Source of the DNA: Ricordea florida | Lineage: Eukaryota; Cnidaria; Anthozoa; Corallimorpharia; Ricordeidae | DNA: 64,000 nt | NCBI GenBank assembly: GCA_949710005.1 | Contig: OX453275.1 | Location: 32,088,218 to 32,152,217, forward strand | Direction: 5' to 3' | In this document: positions 23,022-33,768 of the stretch, piece by piece | How positions within the stretch are numbered: position 1 is the first letter of the stretch | Layout: each line of letters starts with the position of its first letter | The notes under the pieces: generated by a model | Told to the model about the DNA's origin: nothing | Seen by the model: only the letters and a program-made list of their open reading frames with translations | Database searches by the model: none | Program-made: the position numbers and the translations under genes

Positions 23022-23494
23022 GTTTTAGTACATACTAAACACAGATATCCTGACAAACAAGAATCAAAGTTATATGGAAACAACAAATTCCACTGTCTGG
23101 CGTAATGTGCTGAACAATATATGAGGTCAATCCTCAAAGTGAACGTATGAACAGTTCTTATAGTTCTGTTATTTTTTGAAGGGGCGCGGCTAGGATTTTT
23201 CAAATTGGTGTGTGGGGAGGGTGTGACACTTTATCACACCCAGAGTGCCTACCAGATTGTCATTTTGACATTCGTACTGTGTTTTGGAAATTAAAGTAAC
23301 ATTTTTTCGGATGAGAAGCGAGCAAGGGGGGAGAGGCCGACGAAATGGCTGCATGAATGAGTAAACGTCCTCAAAATATAAATTACTGTTGACTTAAAAA
23401 GAAATTGAATTACCTCAGGATAGCATAGGAAAGGATAACTTTATTTAGACTCGGTTAACTCATCAGTCACAACTATGAAAACAGAATTATTTAC

Positions 23495-23650
23495 AGAATT
23501 ATTATTATTTTCTTAAATAAATTCTCAATATGAACATTACAGTATAAAGTCTGGTCAATATAAACACCTAGAGATTTCATAGAAGTAACTTGAGTTATAG
23601 GCGCACCGTTAATTATAAGTGACGGAGAGCTGTGAAACGTGCTTAGCCTT
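23495..23650 (-). mobile_element. LINE reverse-transcriptase fragment
   Basis: The minus-strand translation contains SSPSLIINGAPITQVTSM and KSLGVYIDQTLYCNVHIE, the region just after the RT catalytic blocks in CR1/jockey-like LINEs. It is short and truncated at both ends. Confidence 0.7.
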
Positions 23651-23859
23651 TGCCTCACAAAAGAAGGAGGTCAAAGGCACCCAGCACCCGCAATCTACGC
23701 CCCTGTTTTGGCACAATCTCTGACGGCAAAACATGAAACTGAACAATTAGTAGCCAAGCTCCAGTGTAGCTGGAATAGCGGAATAAAGTACCGAAGTGTG
23801 ACGTCACGTTACCATGGGCACGATTTGAGTGGTTCTAAACAAAGAGCATTCGAACCAAC

Positions 23860-24033
23860 ATGGCGGCCATAACGATAACTTCTCTTACTTCTTTTTTTTC
23901 TGGTGAGCCGAAATCAATCGAACGTGGTGAAAATCATTACAAATCCGACCATATAGAGTCTTTTCAGTATTCCAATGGAATGATTATAGGATTGGTACAT
24001 GCCGGTATGAAGGACAAGTCTTACAAGGTCACG
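23860..24033 (+). CDS. First coding exon of a SWIM-type zinc-finger family protein (partial)
   Basis: ATG at 23,860 opens 58 codons (MAAITITSLTSFFS..., ERGENHYKSDHIESF, GLVHAGMKDKSYKVT) that end at a good donor GTAAGT at 24,034. From memory of cnidarian proteins, the GENHYKSGHVESF-like and MKDKSY-like segments precede a SWIM zinc finger in a large family often linked to YqaJ-type nuclease domains; this is recognition, not a search result. The SWIM motif itself (CxCxnCxH) was not found downstream before 25.5 kb, so the rest of the gene is missing, very distant, or this is an orphan exon. The start is favoured because the ATG sits in a GC-rich context (AACATGGCGGCC). Confidence 0.5.
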
Positions 24034-24277
24034 GTAAGTAAACTCACAAGTTCGGAACACTGAATTTACTCTACCACTTAGGTGAACAATACATTGGAAC
24101 GTTTATCTACAATATCTACAATATTAACAATGAAAAATGATCAAATATCTAATGAATAAAACCCTCGTTCCGATACCGGACAGCTGAAGCTGAAACAACG
24201 TTGAATTTAAAGTCTCTGCAATAAGTTTTTTTACAATAACTGAGCGAATTCTCGCGCGCTGATTGGCTAATTTTTAT

Positions 24278-24471
24278 CATCAATAAGAGTACAGACACAT
24301 AAAATTTTAATTTAAGTCTTCATTTGACCTTTTTCGCGTTTTGTTATTGTAAAAAACAAAAAAACAAATTGACGTCAGTTTTTTGTGCGTCTGTCCTCTT
24401 ATTGACAATGTTATGACGCAATTTATCATCAATAAGAGGACAGACGCATAAAAAACTGACGTCAATTTGTT
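24278..24471. repeat. Inverted repeat with 43-bp arms and an extra partial copy
   Basis: AACAAATTGACGTCAGTTTT (24,363-24,405 arm) is inverted at 24,429-24,471. A degenerate third copy of ATCAATAAGAGGACAGACG lies at 24,281. Arms contain GACGTC. It looks like a MITE remnant. Confidence 0.72.
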
Positions 24472-25573
24472 AATTGTTTTCAATCGATGGTACGGCTCAT
24501 TCTGGTTTCTATATCTATGACATAAGCTAAGAAAAACAGTCATCACATGAATTTTCCAGTAGATTGGCATAACAAACCCATTTGAACAGTTTCAGACGAA
24601 AAACAATTAAATACACGCGTGAAACAAAGTCAGAAAGAAAATGCTACATTTTATTCCTCAATCTGATCAGTAATGGTCCTCTACTTAATTTTGTAGCTTA
24701 TCTGCTAGCAGGCAGACATATTCATGCTTGCATGCACTCTTTTTAATGAACAAGACAATAGTCAAGTTTTTAACTGTGTGTTTTTTAGTTATTGTAAAAA
24801 CCCTCTCTCGCCAGTATTCTGTCGGAATTTTTTGCTGTCTAACAGGCTTATCTGCCTTTTTTAGCGGGATTTGCTTAATTGGAAACGGGACGATTTAATT
24901 TGGAACGCTTTTCTCTCTTCTGGGCGTGAAACGGTCAAAACATTAACAGCGCTTCTGAAACTGAATATCACGCCATAGCTTTCCAGCAAATAGGAAAGTC
25001 ATGCATAGAAATTTTGACGCTGCTATCTGAATACAGCCTTTTTGTTACAAAATAATCATACAGTTGCAGGATGGATGAAAGGCCCCAAAGGGCAGTTCCT
25101 TTCTATGTCTGCTATATGACCGTGAAGTCTGCCCAAAGAAATAAAAAACAAAAACAGTACCAACATAGCAATTACACTTCTCGCCGCTTTCTCGAACCTA
25201 GCAGTCGTGGCCGGCCGTGTCTACTATTTACCGGATAGCACTGACTTGCGTCGCCACAAAAACCATACAGGATACTATTAGGCCTTTTGTTCACGCACGC
25301 TAATTCCGGAGCGATTTTCATTTCGGGGCTCCAATCTTATCTTGTTCCAGTTCTGAGCCGGTTTCATTCACACTAGTCGGCATATTTTTCTTGTCGACAC
25401 GAAAAGTTCTCCGGTTTAGTGTGGACATGCCTTTTAGACGCGTACTTGGGTCGCAACTTCTATGTATTTCAATCGTTTTAATCTTATCGAGTTGACTAAA
25501 CAAGGCAAGTTGAATAGATGAACACTTCTCTGGCAAGTATTTTGAGGTAAAGAGAAATATTCAGCTGAGATGG
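24472..25573. other. Intergenic, no supported gene
   Basis: No convincing downstream exon for the plus-strand first exon at 23,860 was found here, and no other feature is supported. Confidence 0.4.
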
Positions 25574-26025
25574 TCACAGCAAAGAAAACTGTGTTAAAGC
25601 GATCGATCGAAGCATATCAACCCGTTCCTGCCTCAATGTTTTCCCAGGCCAGTCTACAGTACTTTTCTCAATCTCATCGCATATAGCGTTTCGTCTCCTC
25701 ATCAGGGTGGGGCTGGGGAGGTAGCTTCTGACCTCCTTATTCAGAAGACCCGCCATGTAGGAGTAACATCGTGGCCTTGAGTCACAGAAACAATCTGCTC
25801 CGTCTGTCAAGGTAACATTCGGAAAACCGCTCTCGGCCGAACCCGATCTCTCTCGATGGCAATTATTTTTCACGCAACCATTTACTTCTCTAGATTCTTC
25901 CACCCGTGCATGCTCCAGAAGGTCGGGAACAGTGTCCGAAATGAGCAAGTATTTCATTTCACTGTCAATCCTTTTGCGACTCAAAACACCCAACAGTCTG
26001 CTTTTCACGTCCGAGCTCATCTGTC
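25574..26025 (-). CDS. Uncharacterised protein, exon 2 of 2 (predicted)
   Basis: The exon starts after an acceptor CCCATCTTTAG and runs 150 codons to TGA at 25,574-25,576. It joins in phase (1/2) with the exon at 27,152-27,293, giving a 197-residue product. Visible features are a basic segment (VKSRLLGVLSRKR), several cysteines (GCVKNNC, DCFCDSRPRC) and a charged C-terminal part (DEIEKSTVDWPGK, LRQERVDMLRS). No signal peptide or transmembrane helix is apparent. I do not recognise the family. It could be a lineage-specific gene or part of a mobile element; the inverted repeats flanking 26.1-28.4 kb make the second idea worth keeping. Confidence 0.45.
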
Positions 26026-27151
26026 CTAAAGATGGGAACAAAGTTCTGGCTCAGGAATTTAATCATATGCGTGGACCGTTATTCAGATTATCCTCAGTCA
26101 GGTGATTCGCCCTGCCTCAGTACAATACTCACCCGGGGGGTGGGGGGGATAGGTTGTGCCGCGAAGGGTCTTAAACCCTGACCCTATTAAGATGAAGCAA
26201 ACGAAAATTGATACCCTTTTTAAGGCCCAAACCAGAATGGCACCCAGTGCATGGGAAAAAACAAAACTAATCAAAGTAGGACTATGGGGAACTCGTGGAT
26301 ATGTTTACAAAACAGAGAAAAAAAGAAATAATTTAAAAATTAATGAGGTGTTTTTTCAGAGTTGTGATTGAATGAACTTGAAGATAATTTTAATAATCTA
26401 TAATCACAACATAAAAGTGACCAGGGAGCTGAGTAGCTTTTTGAAATAAACATACAGTGAGTACATGACGCCAATCATTTGACTACACTAGGCATCAGTT
26501 ATAAGGCAGGTGGCAAGCATACAGTTGTTAAAAAATTTGATAACTTAACATAAGGGTACAGGATTAAATGGCACCGAAACCAAATGTAGTTCTGGTATCC
26601 TGCTGCTCACTGTCTGTGTGTTCAAAGTAACAGGGTCCTTCTGAATAAGGTCTGAATTTTGTTGCCATGACATTGTCAATTTTATCATCATTATAGTTTT
26701 TGTTGTCTACAAGTCTATTCAATGTATGCAACAGAAATATCCACCTTGATTCTGCAGCTGATAATGAACAAACCATGTAGGATAGCCCAGCTGACGTGAT
26801 GATCTTAAAATCCTTAAGACTCTCAATCCTTTATCAAGTTGAATTAGTTTATTTACATTACCATCTCATTTTAGGTTATCAGTGGTATATATATTCAGGG
26901 TTGCACTTACAAAAAATCACACTTGCCATCATTAATACAGCAATACATCTTTGTTTTTACAATGTAAATATGATGAGTCACACAACAGTAAGCAAAACAG
27001 GTAAGCCTATTTTTCCAACATGTCTACTTCAACACAATCTAGTTCACTTCAAGGTAAATTCGGAAATCAATAGACAGAAAACTTTTCATTGTAACGGCTT
27101 GTGGTGTATTGTATATAATATAACGCTTAATACATTTTCTACATGACTTAC

Positions 27152-27293
27152 TCTTTTCGAACCCTGGTTCTCCGTCACGGCATGCGCCTCTATATTTAAT
27201 GGTAAGCGTTGACATACTTCTTGACCGTCCCAATACTTTTCCAACTCCATTCCTGTTAGTACTAACACTTAAATCAGTAGAAAAGTCCTCCAT
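27152..27293 (-). CDS. Uncharacterised protein, exon 1 of 2 (predicted)
   Basis: The ATG at 27,291-27,293 is the first after an in-frame TGA. It opens 47 codons (MEDFSTDLSVSTNRNGVG..., RSMSTLTIKYRGACRDGE) and one extra base, then a consensus donor GTAAGT. The phase-1 end matches exon 2 at 26,025. A competing frame in the same interval (MELEKYWDGQEVCQRL) after a branch-point-like TACTAACAG is also open, so the exon assignment is not certain. Confidence 0.4.
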
Positions 27294-27689
27294 GCGATGT
27301 TTCTTATCCAGGTTGGCCGCAGAAGTTCTTCGGTTTCACATCATGGATTCGTCAATTTATTCTGTTTTCAGTAGTAGTTTCGTTCAATAACGAGTACTCA
27401 TTTCGCTCAAATAAATTCTCATTCAAGTGCTAATTTCGCTCTATGAGTTCTCATCAAAGCTTACTACACTAGCAAGAGATTTTCTCATCTTCATATCACT
27501 TTCGAGCCAACTGAAATTCATATACTGCTTGTAATCTTGGGGGCGGTCGATGGCGGTCGATGTCGGAAAAGCGAATAGTTATCATCTGTTCACGTTTAGC
27601 GCCTGGCCGAGTAAAAGGCTCATGAAATTCAGTCTCCAAGTTGGTCATTGTCCTAAATGAAAACATTTAAACTCCTTTTGATTTTAGTA

Positions 27690-27897
27690 AGACCGCTAAT
27701 GAGGCCCTGTTAGTGAGGTTCTTTATGTCGCGCGTCTGAGTTTCAAACCTTTTCACGTCGCAATTTCGGAAGGTCGAAGGTCGCTGTCGTAATTTCCCGT
27801 GAGCGGCTCGTCGTTCGTCGCCATTTCAGGTCCTTTATGTCGCCGTTTCAAGGCCACGTCGCTTGTCGAAATTTACCCCTAACAGGGCCTCGCTAAT
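27690..27897. repeat. Inverted-repeat element of ~200 bp
   Basis: GAGGCCCTGTTAG near 27,700 is inverted as CTAACAGGGCCTC near 27,880. The interior has many TCGC/GTCG words. No coding capacity. Confidence 0.6.
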
Positions 27898-28061
27898 CGT
27901 CCTCTTAAGCTACAAAATCATTACAAACTCTGGCAACGGTACGATACACTTTCAGCGTGAACTTTCATCAACAGACTTCCGTGACTTCGGTCACGACAAT
28001 TGTCGTCTTCATATCGGTGCCCCCGAGTTCTATCCGACTAATTACGAAGATGTCTACACTG

Positions 28062-28095
28062 GAGTGAGTGAGTGAGTGAGTGAGTGAGTGAGTGA
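28062..28095. repeat. (GAGT)n microsatellite
   Basis: About eight tandem copies of GAGT. A similar tail ends the SINE-like element at 52.0-52.4 kb, so this may be a retroposon tail. Confidence 0.85.
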
Positions 28096-28878
28096 CAATT
28101 TGCATAGCGGAGTCCCCACAAAAACTCGCAAATACGCTTCGCGTATCCACGAGTTAAAAATGGCTTTGCGTGACAATCCAAACAAGGACTAACCGCCACG
28201 GAAAAACACAATCTTTATAAAATCGCTTTGCTAATACTTTAGTTAACAGATTATTTGTTTTCCGCTTAACTGGGTATTTACGCACTGCTGTTTAAGCTGA
28301 TACAATTTAGGCACCCTATCTAAGGCTCACACCGGGAAAACTCTAACATAGGCAAAAAAGATACCCTATTTAAGACATTTAAGGATCGAGAACCTCAAAA
28401 CCCATACCCTATCCCGCGGCACATAGCTATATAGCCCATATATGGGAGTACTCAACTGAGTAAATTTCGATTATCCAGAGAGGTTTTAGAGCGCGAGAGT
28501 CTCTTTCAGTGAAAACAAACGGTGATATCCTCCAAAAAGACCAGACATTGTTTCGCGGTTGTTATCAAACACGTCGTCCAGGTCACAGACGGCTTTCCAC
28601 AGCAAACGGTGTAAAGCGATTGTGGTTATCAAATTAAAGAGCTTTTCCTTGTCTCAAATAAATGCTCCTTAACTAGAATCAAGATACCTTATGAGAAGTT
28701 AGCTAATGTGTTTGTGGACTCTTGTCTTTGGCCGTAACACTGGTAATATAGCTGATAGCTCAGAATTGTACTAAAACAATTACAGAAGAATTCTTTTATA
28801 AATATCTCGTTACTAAATGTAATAGTCATGAAGTGTTCTGTTTCGCCAATAATACAATTTAACAACGGGTTAGTTTAG

Positions 28879-29082
28879 GAGCTTGGTGCAGAAAGATATA
28901 AGAGCTATCGAGAGTGGACTAAAGACATGAAGCCAACGGATCTGAAGCATATGCTTGTGGGTGAATGGTCCGAACAGTTTGTCGGAGATTCATCCAAAAC
29001 AAAAACAACACAGAAAAATGGACTTGACATTGATGCAACGAAAAAGAAATCAAACGTACCTGACATAGTGAACCAATCTTGA
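28879..29082 (+). other. Possible 3'-terminal coding exon, unrecognised
   Basis: After TTTAG at 28,874-28,878, 67 codons are open to TGA. The sequence is hydrophilic and looks protein-like (ERYKSYREWTKDMKPTDLK, HMLVGEWSEQFVGDSSK, then a lysine-rich end). No domain is recognised and no partner exon was found upstream. It may be a chance frame. Confidence 0.27.
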
Positions 29083-30488
29083 CAGCAAAATGAAGCGGCG
29101 AAAAAAGAAAAGTCAAAACATAATGACTGCAGATTTCAATCGATAAGACGCAATTGAATTGAAGATGCCAGCTTGAATGTCTGTCAGCTAATGAACCGTG
29201 AATTACGAAAAGTTATTGACCCCACGAACAAAAATAGGTTGGCCGTATCAACCTGATGTCATGAAACAACGTTGTGGTCGCTCTTTTATGAGACAAGTAA
29301 GTTTTTATTGTGTCTGAGTGAAACACCGTTAAAACATTAGATTAAGTTTCCGTTTGCGTCAGCATCAGTCATTGCAGTTCCTGACGGAGGAGATAGGGCT
29401 TGAGGTTTGATAAACAAGTTCCTTCATTTAGAGACGTCCACCGTGGAATTTCAATATATCAAGTGTCTCATTGATTAATTTGTTTCTAGTAAACAAAACT
29501 ATCGATAGAAAAGAAAGATGCCGAAATGTCAAAGTGCAGCCATTGTTTTGTTTTAACGCATCACACCGTGGCAGTTTTCTTTCTTCTTAATTTTCCGGTT
29601 TGACGTCATCGTTGCTCGCGGGACTTTTCCTCGGACTTCACAACAAGTGGTGGGCGCTTAATTGAATGCCAAAGAGAAATGAAATTGCAACTGGTGAATA
29701 TTCTAGTTCATTCAGCGCGTTCCATGCCCACGAAAACACTTGGTGTCTAGACTTCAATGTGATAACTATGAAGGCATATCGAGCGTGAAGTGATATTAGC
29801 TCATATGACCACATAATATGGTCCTTTCTATTCGTGTTAGTAAATACACTAGTCGTAAATGTTGTATTTTTATTGGCATTGAGGTTTATCCACCGTCACT
29901 AACAAAGTGAAATAAGTAACTGACATAACTTGTTTAAACAGAAATGTAACGACGACATATTGACCATCCAATCAGTAGCAGAGATATTAGTCAAAAGACG
30001 TTAATTCACTGCCAATTGCTGCCGAATTTTCGGAGTGTGCAAAGCCCGGTGCAAAGCGGTGCTTAAACATTGGCATCTCGGCGGAAACACAGGGATCCTG
30101 TTGTTCGTGCTATACGATCCTTTCAATTTGAGATCTGTTGTGAGAAAAAAAAACTTATCACACACAACAAAACAAAATACGCCGTCAAATAATAGGCAGA
30201 AAGCTCGGCTCACCAGAGGCGTGTGACTGCACCTGTCCGCCACAAATAACGCCTCAAGATTGATTAACTCCAGCACATTTCATGGATTTCAGATTTGTTT
30301 AACGTTTCGAAACAATTAGATCACCAGCAGGCTTTTGATGTTTGGCATTCGGTTGACCAACCCACCCTTTCAAGCTGGCGTCATGCGGACGAAGGCGCTT
30401 CTAACCCCTCACCCTCTAAGATTTTGTAGATTGTAAAAGTGGAATATTACGCCTTTAACAGTGCTTAGAATTTTTGAAAATGATGCCA
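29083..30488. other. Intergenic, no supported gene
   Basis: No domain-bearing frame, RNA gene or clear repeat was seen. Confidence 0.4.
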
Positions 30489-31183
30489 AGGACCCGTCCA
30501 CACGTATCCGGATACATTTGAATCCTCAAACTTTCTTTGCGGATTCAAAAGTTTCCGCGTCCACGCGTAGCGTTTTCGAATCGAATACGTCCGTCCACTC
30601 GTATCCGAACGAAACCGGATTTGCTCTACTGGCGCTCGAATAATTGTTGTCTTGCCTTTGGTGTACAGCCTTAGATGTTCAGTCAGTTTAAAATTCTTTC
30701 TCCATTTTTCCTCCTAGTTGGACCCAGAATCGTCGAGGACGCAGCCAGCTCGTTTCAGTTGTTTGTGGTGTGAAGTTCGACGGTCAGACATCGAAAGGAG
30801 CTTCAGAATGTCCAGTCGTCTTTTCACAAGGTTTAGGTGAAAAGAGAACCTAGACAAATTTAACTGAAAACACGCTATCAGACTTGAAATAAGTCCAACA
30901 AGAAGAGAAGCGATGGCATTTGCTTTGGCGTCCATAGTGTATGTTCACGCGGTAAATACTGCAACCGCTTTGGCTACGTCATCGGATTGAAAAGTTTACG
31001 GATTCGACGACCACGCGATATCGGATTCACTGACCGTAAGCAAAAGATTCCACTCTGGAGAGCGGATTCAAATGTTTGCGGATTCGGTTGCCGGATTCAC
31101 CTAATACGTGTGGACGAAAGGTACATCCGCAAAGAAAAGTTTAAGGATTCAAATTTATCGGGATACGTGTGGCGGGGGCCTAA
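30489..31183. mobile_element. Internally deleted DNA transposon, ~700 bp, ~55-bp inverted ends
   Basis: The left end (CCCGTCCACACGTATCCGGA..., TTTGAATCC, CTTTCTTTGCGGAT) is matched in inverse at the right end (ATCCGCAAAGAAAAG..., GGATTCAAATTTATC, GGATACGTGTGG). Inside on the minus strand is a frame of 73 codons (MDAKANAIASLLVGL..., LVKRRLDILKLLS), which resembles the basic, hydrophobic-leading start of PIF/Harbinger transposases; that link is only a guess. The frame ends before any catalytic domain. Confidence 0.7.
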
Positions 31184-31953
31184 AATTATGCTAGTTTCTC
31201 CAAGTTATGTTTCCTACCGTCAAAACTATGATCCAGTGTAACCGGGTTAATACCGACACCAATGGGAAATATGAGCTTTTTTCGTCGTGACAAACGAAAC
31301 TGTCCATTATATACGAGTCGGAGTGTCCGTATTAAGCCGGTGCCGTAGAGCGGGATTCCACTGTAGGCTTTGTTTTTTAGCCAAGTAAAGGAAGAGTAGG
31401 GCAAATTAAAGACAAAACATGGAACAAACTCTCTTCTATTGACTGAAAGTTCGTTTTTAATGAATGTCCAACAATTGATTGATGTGCCGTTCCACTTCAT
31501 ATATCCGTCATTCAGTTATCATCCCATTTTATTCCTATACTCATCAACCAATATTCGTCAAATAGTCAAACTAAGGATGACTAATCTTATCATCACAATC
31601 ACTACTCTAGATGCATTTAATTCAGTCACAAATTCACGTTTTTTGTATCAAAGGTACGTCTTCCTTCAGTCCAACCGTCGGTTTCAATAACTTTTCCGAG
31701 AGACCTTAGAGCCCAGTCAGCTCATTGCCGAGCCGTACGCAAAGGCCTAAGCCCATCACAGGAAGCCAGGACCCAAGCGTTTTACCGCCTGGTCAGGGCC
31801 AATCGGGCACAATCATTTAAGAGAAAAAGTAAAAAATGATACATTTAAAAAAAATTAAGTCGCACTTTTTCATATCGAGAAAGTCGGTAAGACCAGATTA
31901 TACCGGCAGTGCTAAGTTCAAATAAAAGCCAATGACCCAGAGCCAAATATTTC

Positions 31954-31992
31954 CGCTCCGACGAAGGGCTAACGCTCGAAACGTCAGCACCT
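31954..31992 (+). ncRNA. Penelope-type hammerhead motif (variant core)
   Basis: CCGACGA (31,958-31,964) stands where CUGANGA is expected, GGGC/GCTC around TAAC forms stem II, GAAA follows at 31,978-31,981, then CG and TC give the minimal stem III and cleavage site after C31985. Stem I is reduced to GCT/AGC. The U-to-C change in the core and short stem I suggest weak or no activity. The flank ACGGTGGTATAAC matches the copy at 47.85 kb. Known: Penelope-like elements carry such motifs in their terminal repeats. Confidence 0.6.
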
Positions 31993-32156
31993 CCCTTTTA
32001 CCTTACGGTGGTATAACTTACATAATCAACTTGTTTGATTTACCCAGTTTCTTGTGTTCCAAATATTTTCCCATCCGGCCCGATCCAACACAGTGATCAT
32101 ATGACCACCGCGTTTCTCCAAATTTTCCCGTCAGTTTTGCAGCGGCTGTATCTCGC

Positions 32157-32202
32157 GGGGCCACACGCGGGGCCACACGCAGGGCCACACGCATGGCCGC
32201 GC
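32157..32202. repeat. Short tandem repeat GGGCCACACGC, about 4 copies
   Basis: Twelve-base units CGGGGCCACACG and variants in direct order. The minus-strand reading gives repeated R-V-A-P motifs that mean nothing on their own. Confidence 0.8.
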
Positions 32203-32540
32203 GGCTTTTTACGGCCTTATTCAAGTCATGGCGTAATCCATTCATACGGGGATTTTTTGATAATGCTATTCAATAGGAGAGCACGCTGGACCGGACGGGT
32301 AATATAATATTGTCACTTCCAGTCGGGAAAAGAAAACAGATGTGGAGATTGTAAAGAAGAAAAGTCAGGCCAAAACTAATCAGAAATGAGGTGGATTAGC
32401 GTGGTTCTCAGCTTTCTGCTCGCAGCTCGTTTGGCCTGCTCCCGGAGGCCTGCTATCGCTCTTCCCCGCCATCTTGAACGTCTCGAACAGACTTAATTGA
32501 CGAAAATGTTATTTAACCAGAGGTCAAGATGTTATTTAGC

Positions 32541-32690
32541 AATTAATGAATGAGGCTGAGTAGGATATGAAGAATTAAGCGGATCAAGGAAGGTGTTATC
32601 CACCGAGGCCATAGGCCGAGGCGGATAACACCCTTCCGAGATCCGCTTAATTCTTCATATCCTACGAAAGCCGAATTCATTAATTGCTTT
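32541..32690. repeat. 150-bp palindrome, head of an element ending near 32,960
   Basis: TAGCAATTAATGAAT...AGGATATGAAGAATTAAGCG is inverted as CGCTTAATTCTTCATATCCT...ATTCATTAATTGC. The tip carries CCGAGGCCATAGGCCGAGG. The AT-rich body to ~32,960 ends with AGCCAATCAGAATCGGGG. Confidence 0.8.
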
Positions 32691-33076
32691 ATTATTTATC
32701 AAAATATTTTCAAACACTTAAAGGAGAAAATGAGCTTCATTTTCACAATTTTCACACCCACCAGCAATATAACAAAACAACAAAACAACACAAGCTCGTC
32801 CCCAGGTCGTCTCGGTTAACGGTGCATTAACCTGCGAAAACGCTGCATTTTTGACGTCATTTCCTCGTTTAAGTCAAAATTCTTCCAAATTTGGTCGTCA
32901 GTAACTGGTTATGGTGAATTAAACGTGTGCTTTTAGCCAATCAGAATCGGGGAAATATTTTGAATGAATAATAATTCCTCGCGAAGCGTGGCCGAAGGCC
33001 GAGCGTAGCGAGGTTACTAATCGTGTCGCTTCCGGTCAGACCACGTGGCTCGCAAGCCCGAGTAAATCGAGCCGAG

Positions 33077-33090
33077 AGTTTTTATATATG

Positions 33091-33163
<73 letters not shown>

Positions 33164-33178
33164 ATATCTATATTTTAA
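33077..33178. repeat. (TA)n low-complexity tract
   Basis: About 100 bases of nearly pure TA with occasional TTTA. Such tracts often assemble poorly. Confidence 0.95.
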
Positions 33179-33768
33179 AGGTGTCCGTTCGCAGGCCAGG
33201 TTACCTGGCAATAGTAGCGTATTTGAGAACTCCTGAATTTCCGCCATTTCGAATGCGGTGATGCCTTTTTGAAAGAAGTGTAAATTTTGTGGAAACGGAT
33301 TTCACTCGTCCTGGAAGTGTATCCCAGCAAGATGATCTCCGAGATATTCAAGAAAGAGTAGCCCGAGATCGTCGCCGAGTAAGTTCGAACACCGTGAAAA
33401 TCAACACAAGGAAAGCACGACTCAAAGCAGGGAAAGAGTACGACAGCAGGGCGAATAACAACAGACATCCGTCATCGCAGCAAAGACAAAAACTGCTCGC
33501 TCCAGAAAAAGGCAAACGAAACAGCAGGGAAAAGGACCAGGAATTCAACCAAGTTAGTTTTGAATTTGAATGTGTTATTGATAGAAATACAGAACAGGAG
33601 TGAACGATTACATAACGAAATATATTAGCGTACTAAATTTAGCAAAACGGCTTAGAAGGGAAACCGAGTAGAAACAACTACAACGATTGGAGATGTCTCT
33701 GGAAAATAATTATATTAGTCTAAAAACGGAATAGGAAGACGACCAACAGATTGCAAGAGAATGTAAGT

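Larger units (their letters stand above)
26130..28455. repeat. Two inverted copies of one element end, 2.3 kb apart
   Basis: At 26,145-26,240 the plus strand reads GATAGGTTGTGCCGCGAAGG and then ACCCTATTAAGA and GATACCCTTTTTAAGG. At 28,330-28,455 the minus strand reads CTATGTGCCGCGGGATAGGG with TTAAATAGGGTATC. Both look like the same coral-type repeat end, here in opposite orientation and flanking exon 1 of the uncharacterised gene. Confidence 0.55.

Noticed and set aside
25685..25725. CTGATGAG...GAAAC on the minus strand, hammerhead-like
   Set aside because: After GAAA the possible stem III (CGC/GCG) is followed by A instead of the required U-H, no stem I partner exists, and the bases are within a long open reading frame.
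26564..26776. Minus-strand frame ending FGFGAI
   Set aside because: Looks somewhat protein-like but has no recognised domain or splice link to the adjacent exons on the same strand.
32018..32307. Frames with repeated R-V-A-P or A-G-P-H motifs
   Set aside because: They arise from the 12-base tandem repeat at 32,157-32,202.
33017..33247. Frame with Tyr-Ile repeats
   Set aside because: Translation of the (TA)n tract.
33262..33603. CCHC zinc-knuckle-like CKFCGNGFHSSWKC and an overlapping 104-codon hydrophilic frame
   Set aside because: The knuckle is between stops only about 20 codons apart, and the longer frame lacks an ATG and any domain. Possibly a decayed gene or element, but too weak to annotate.
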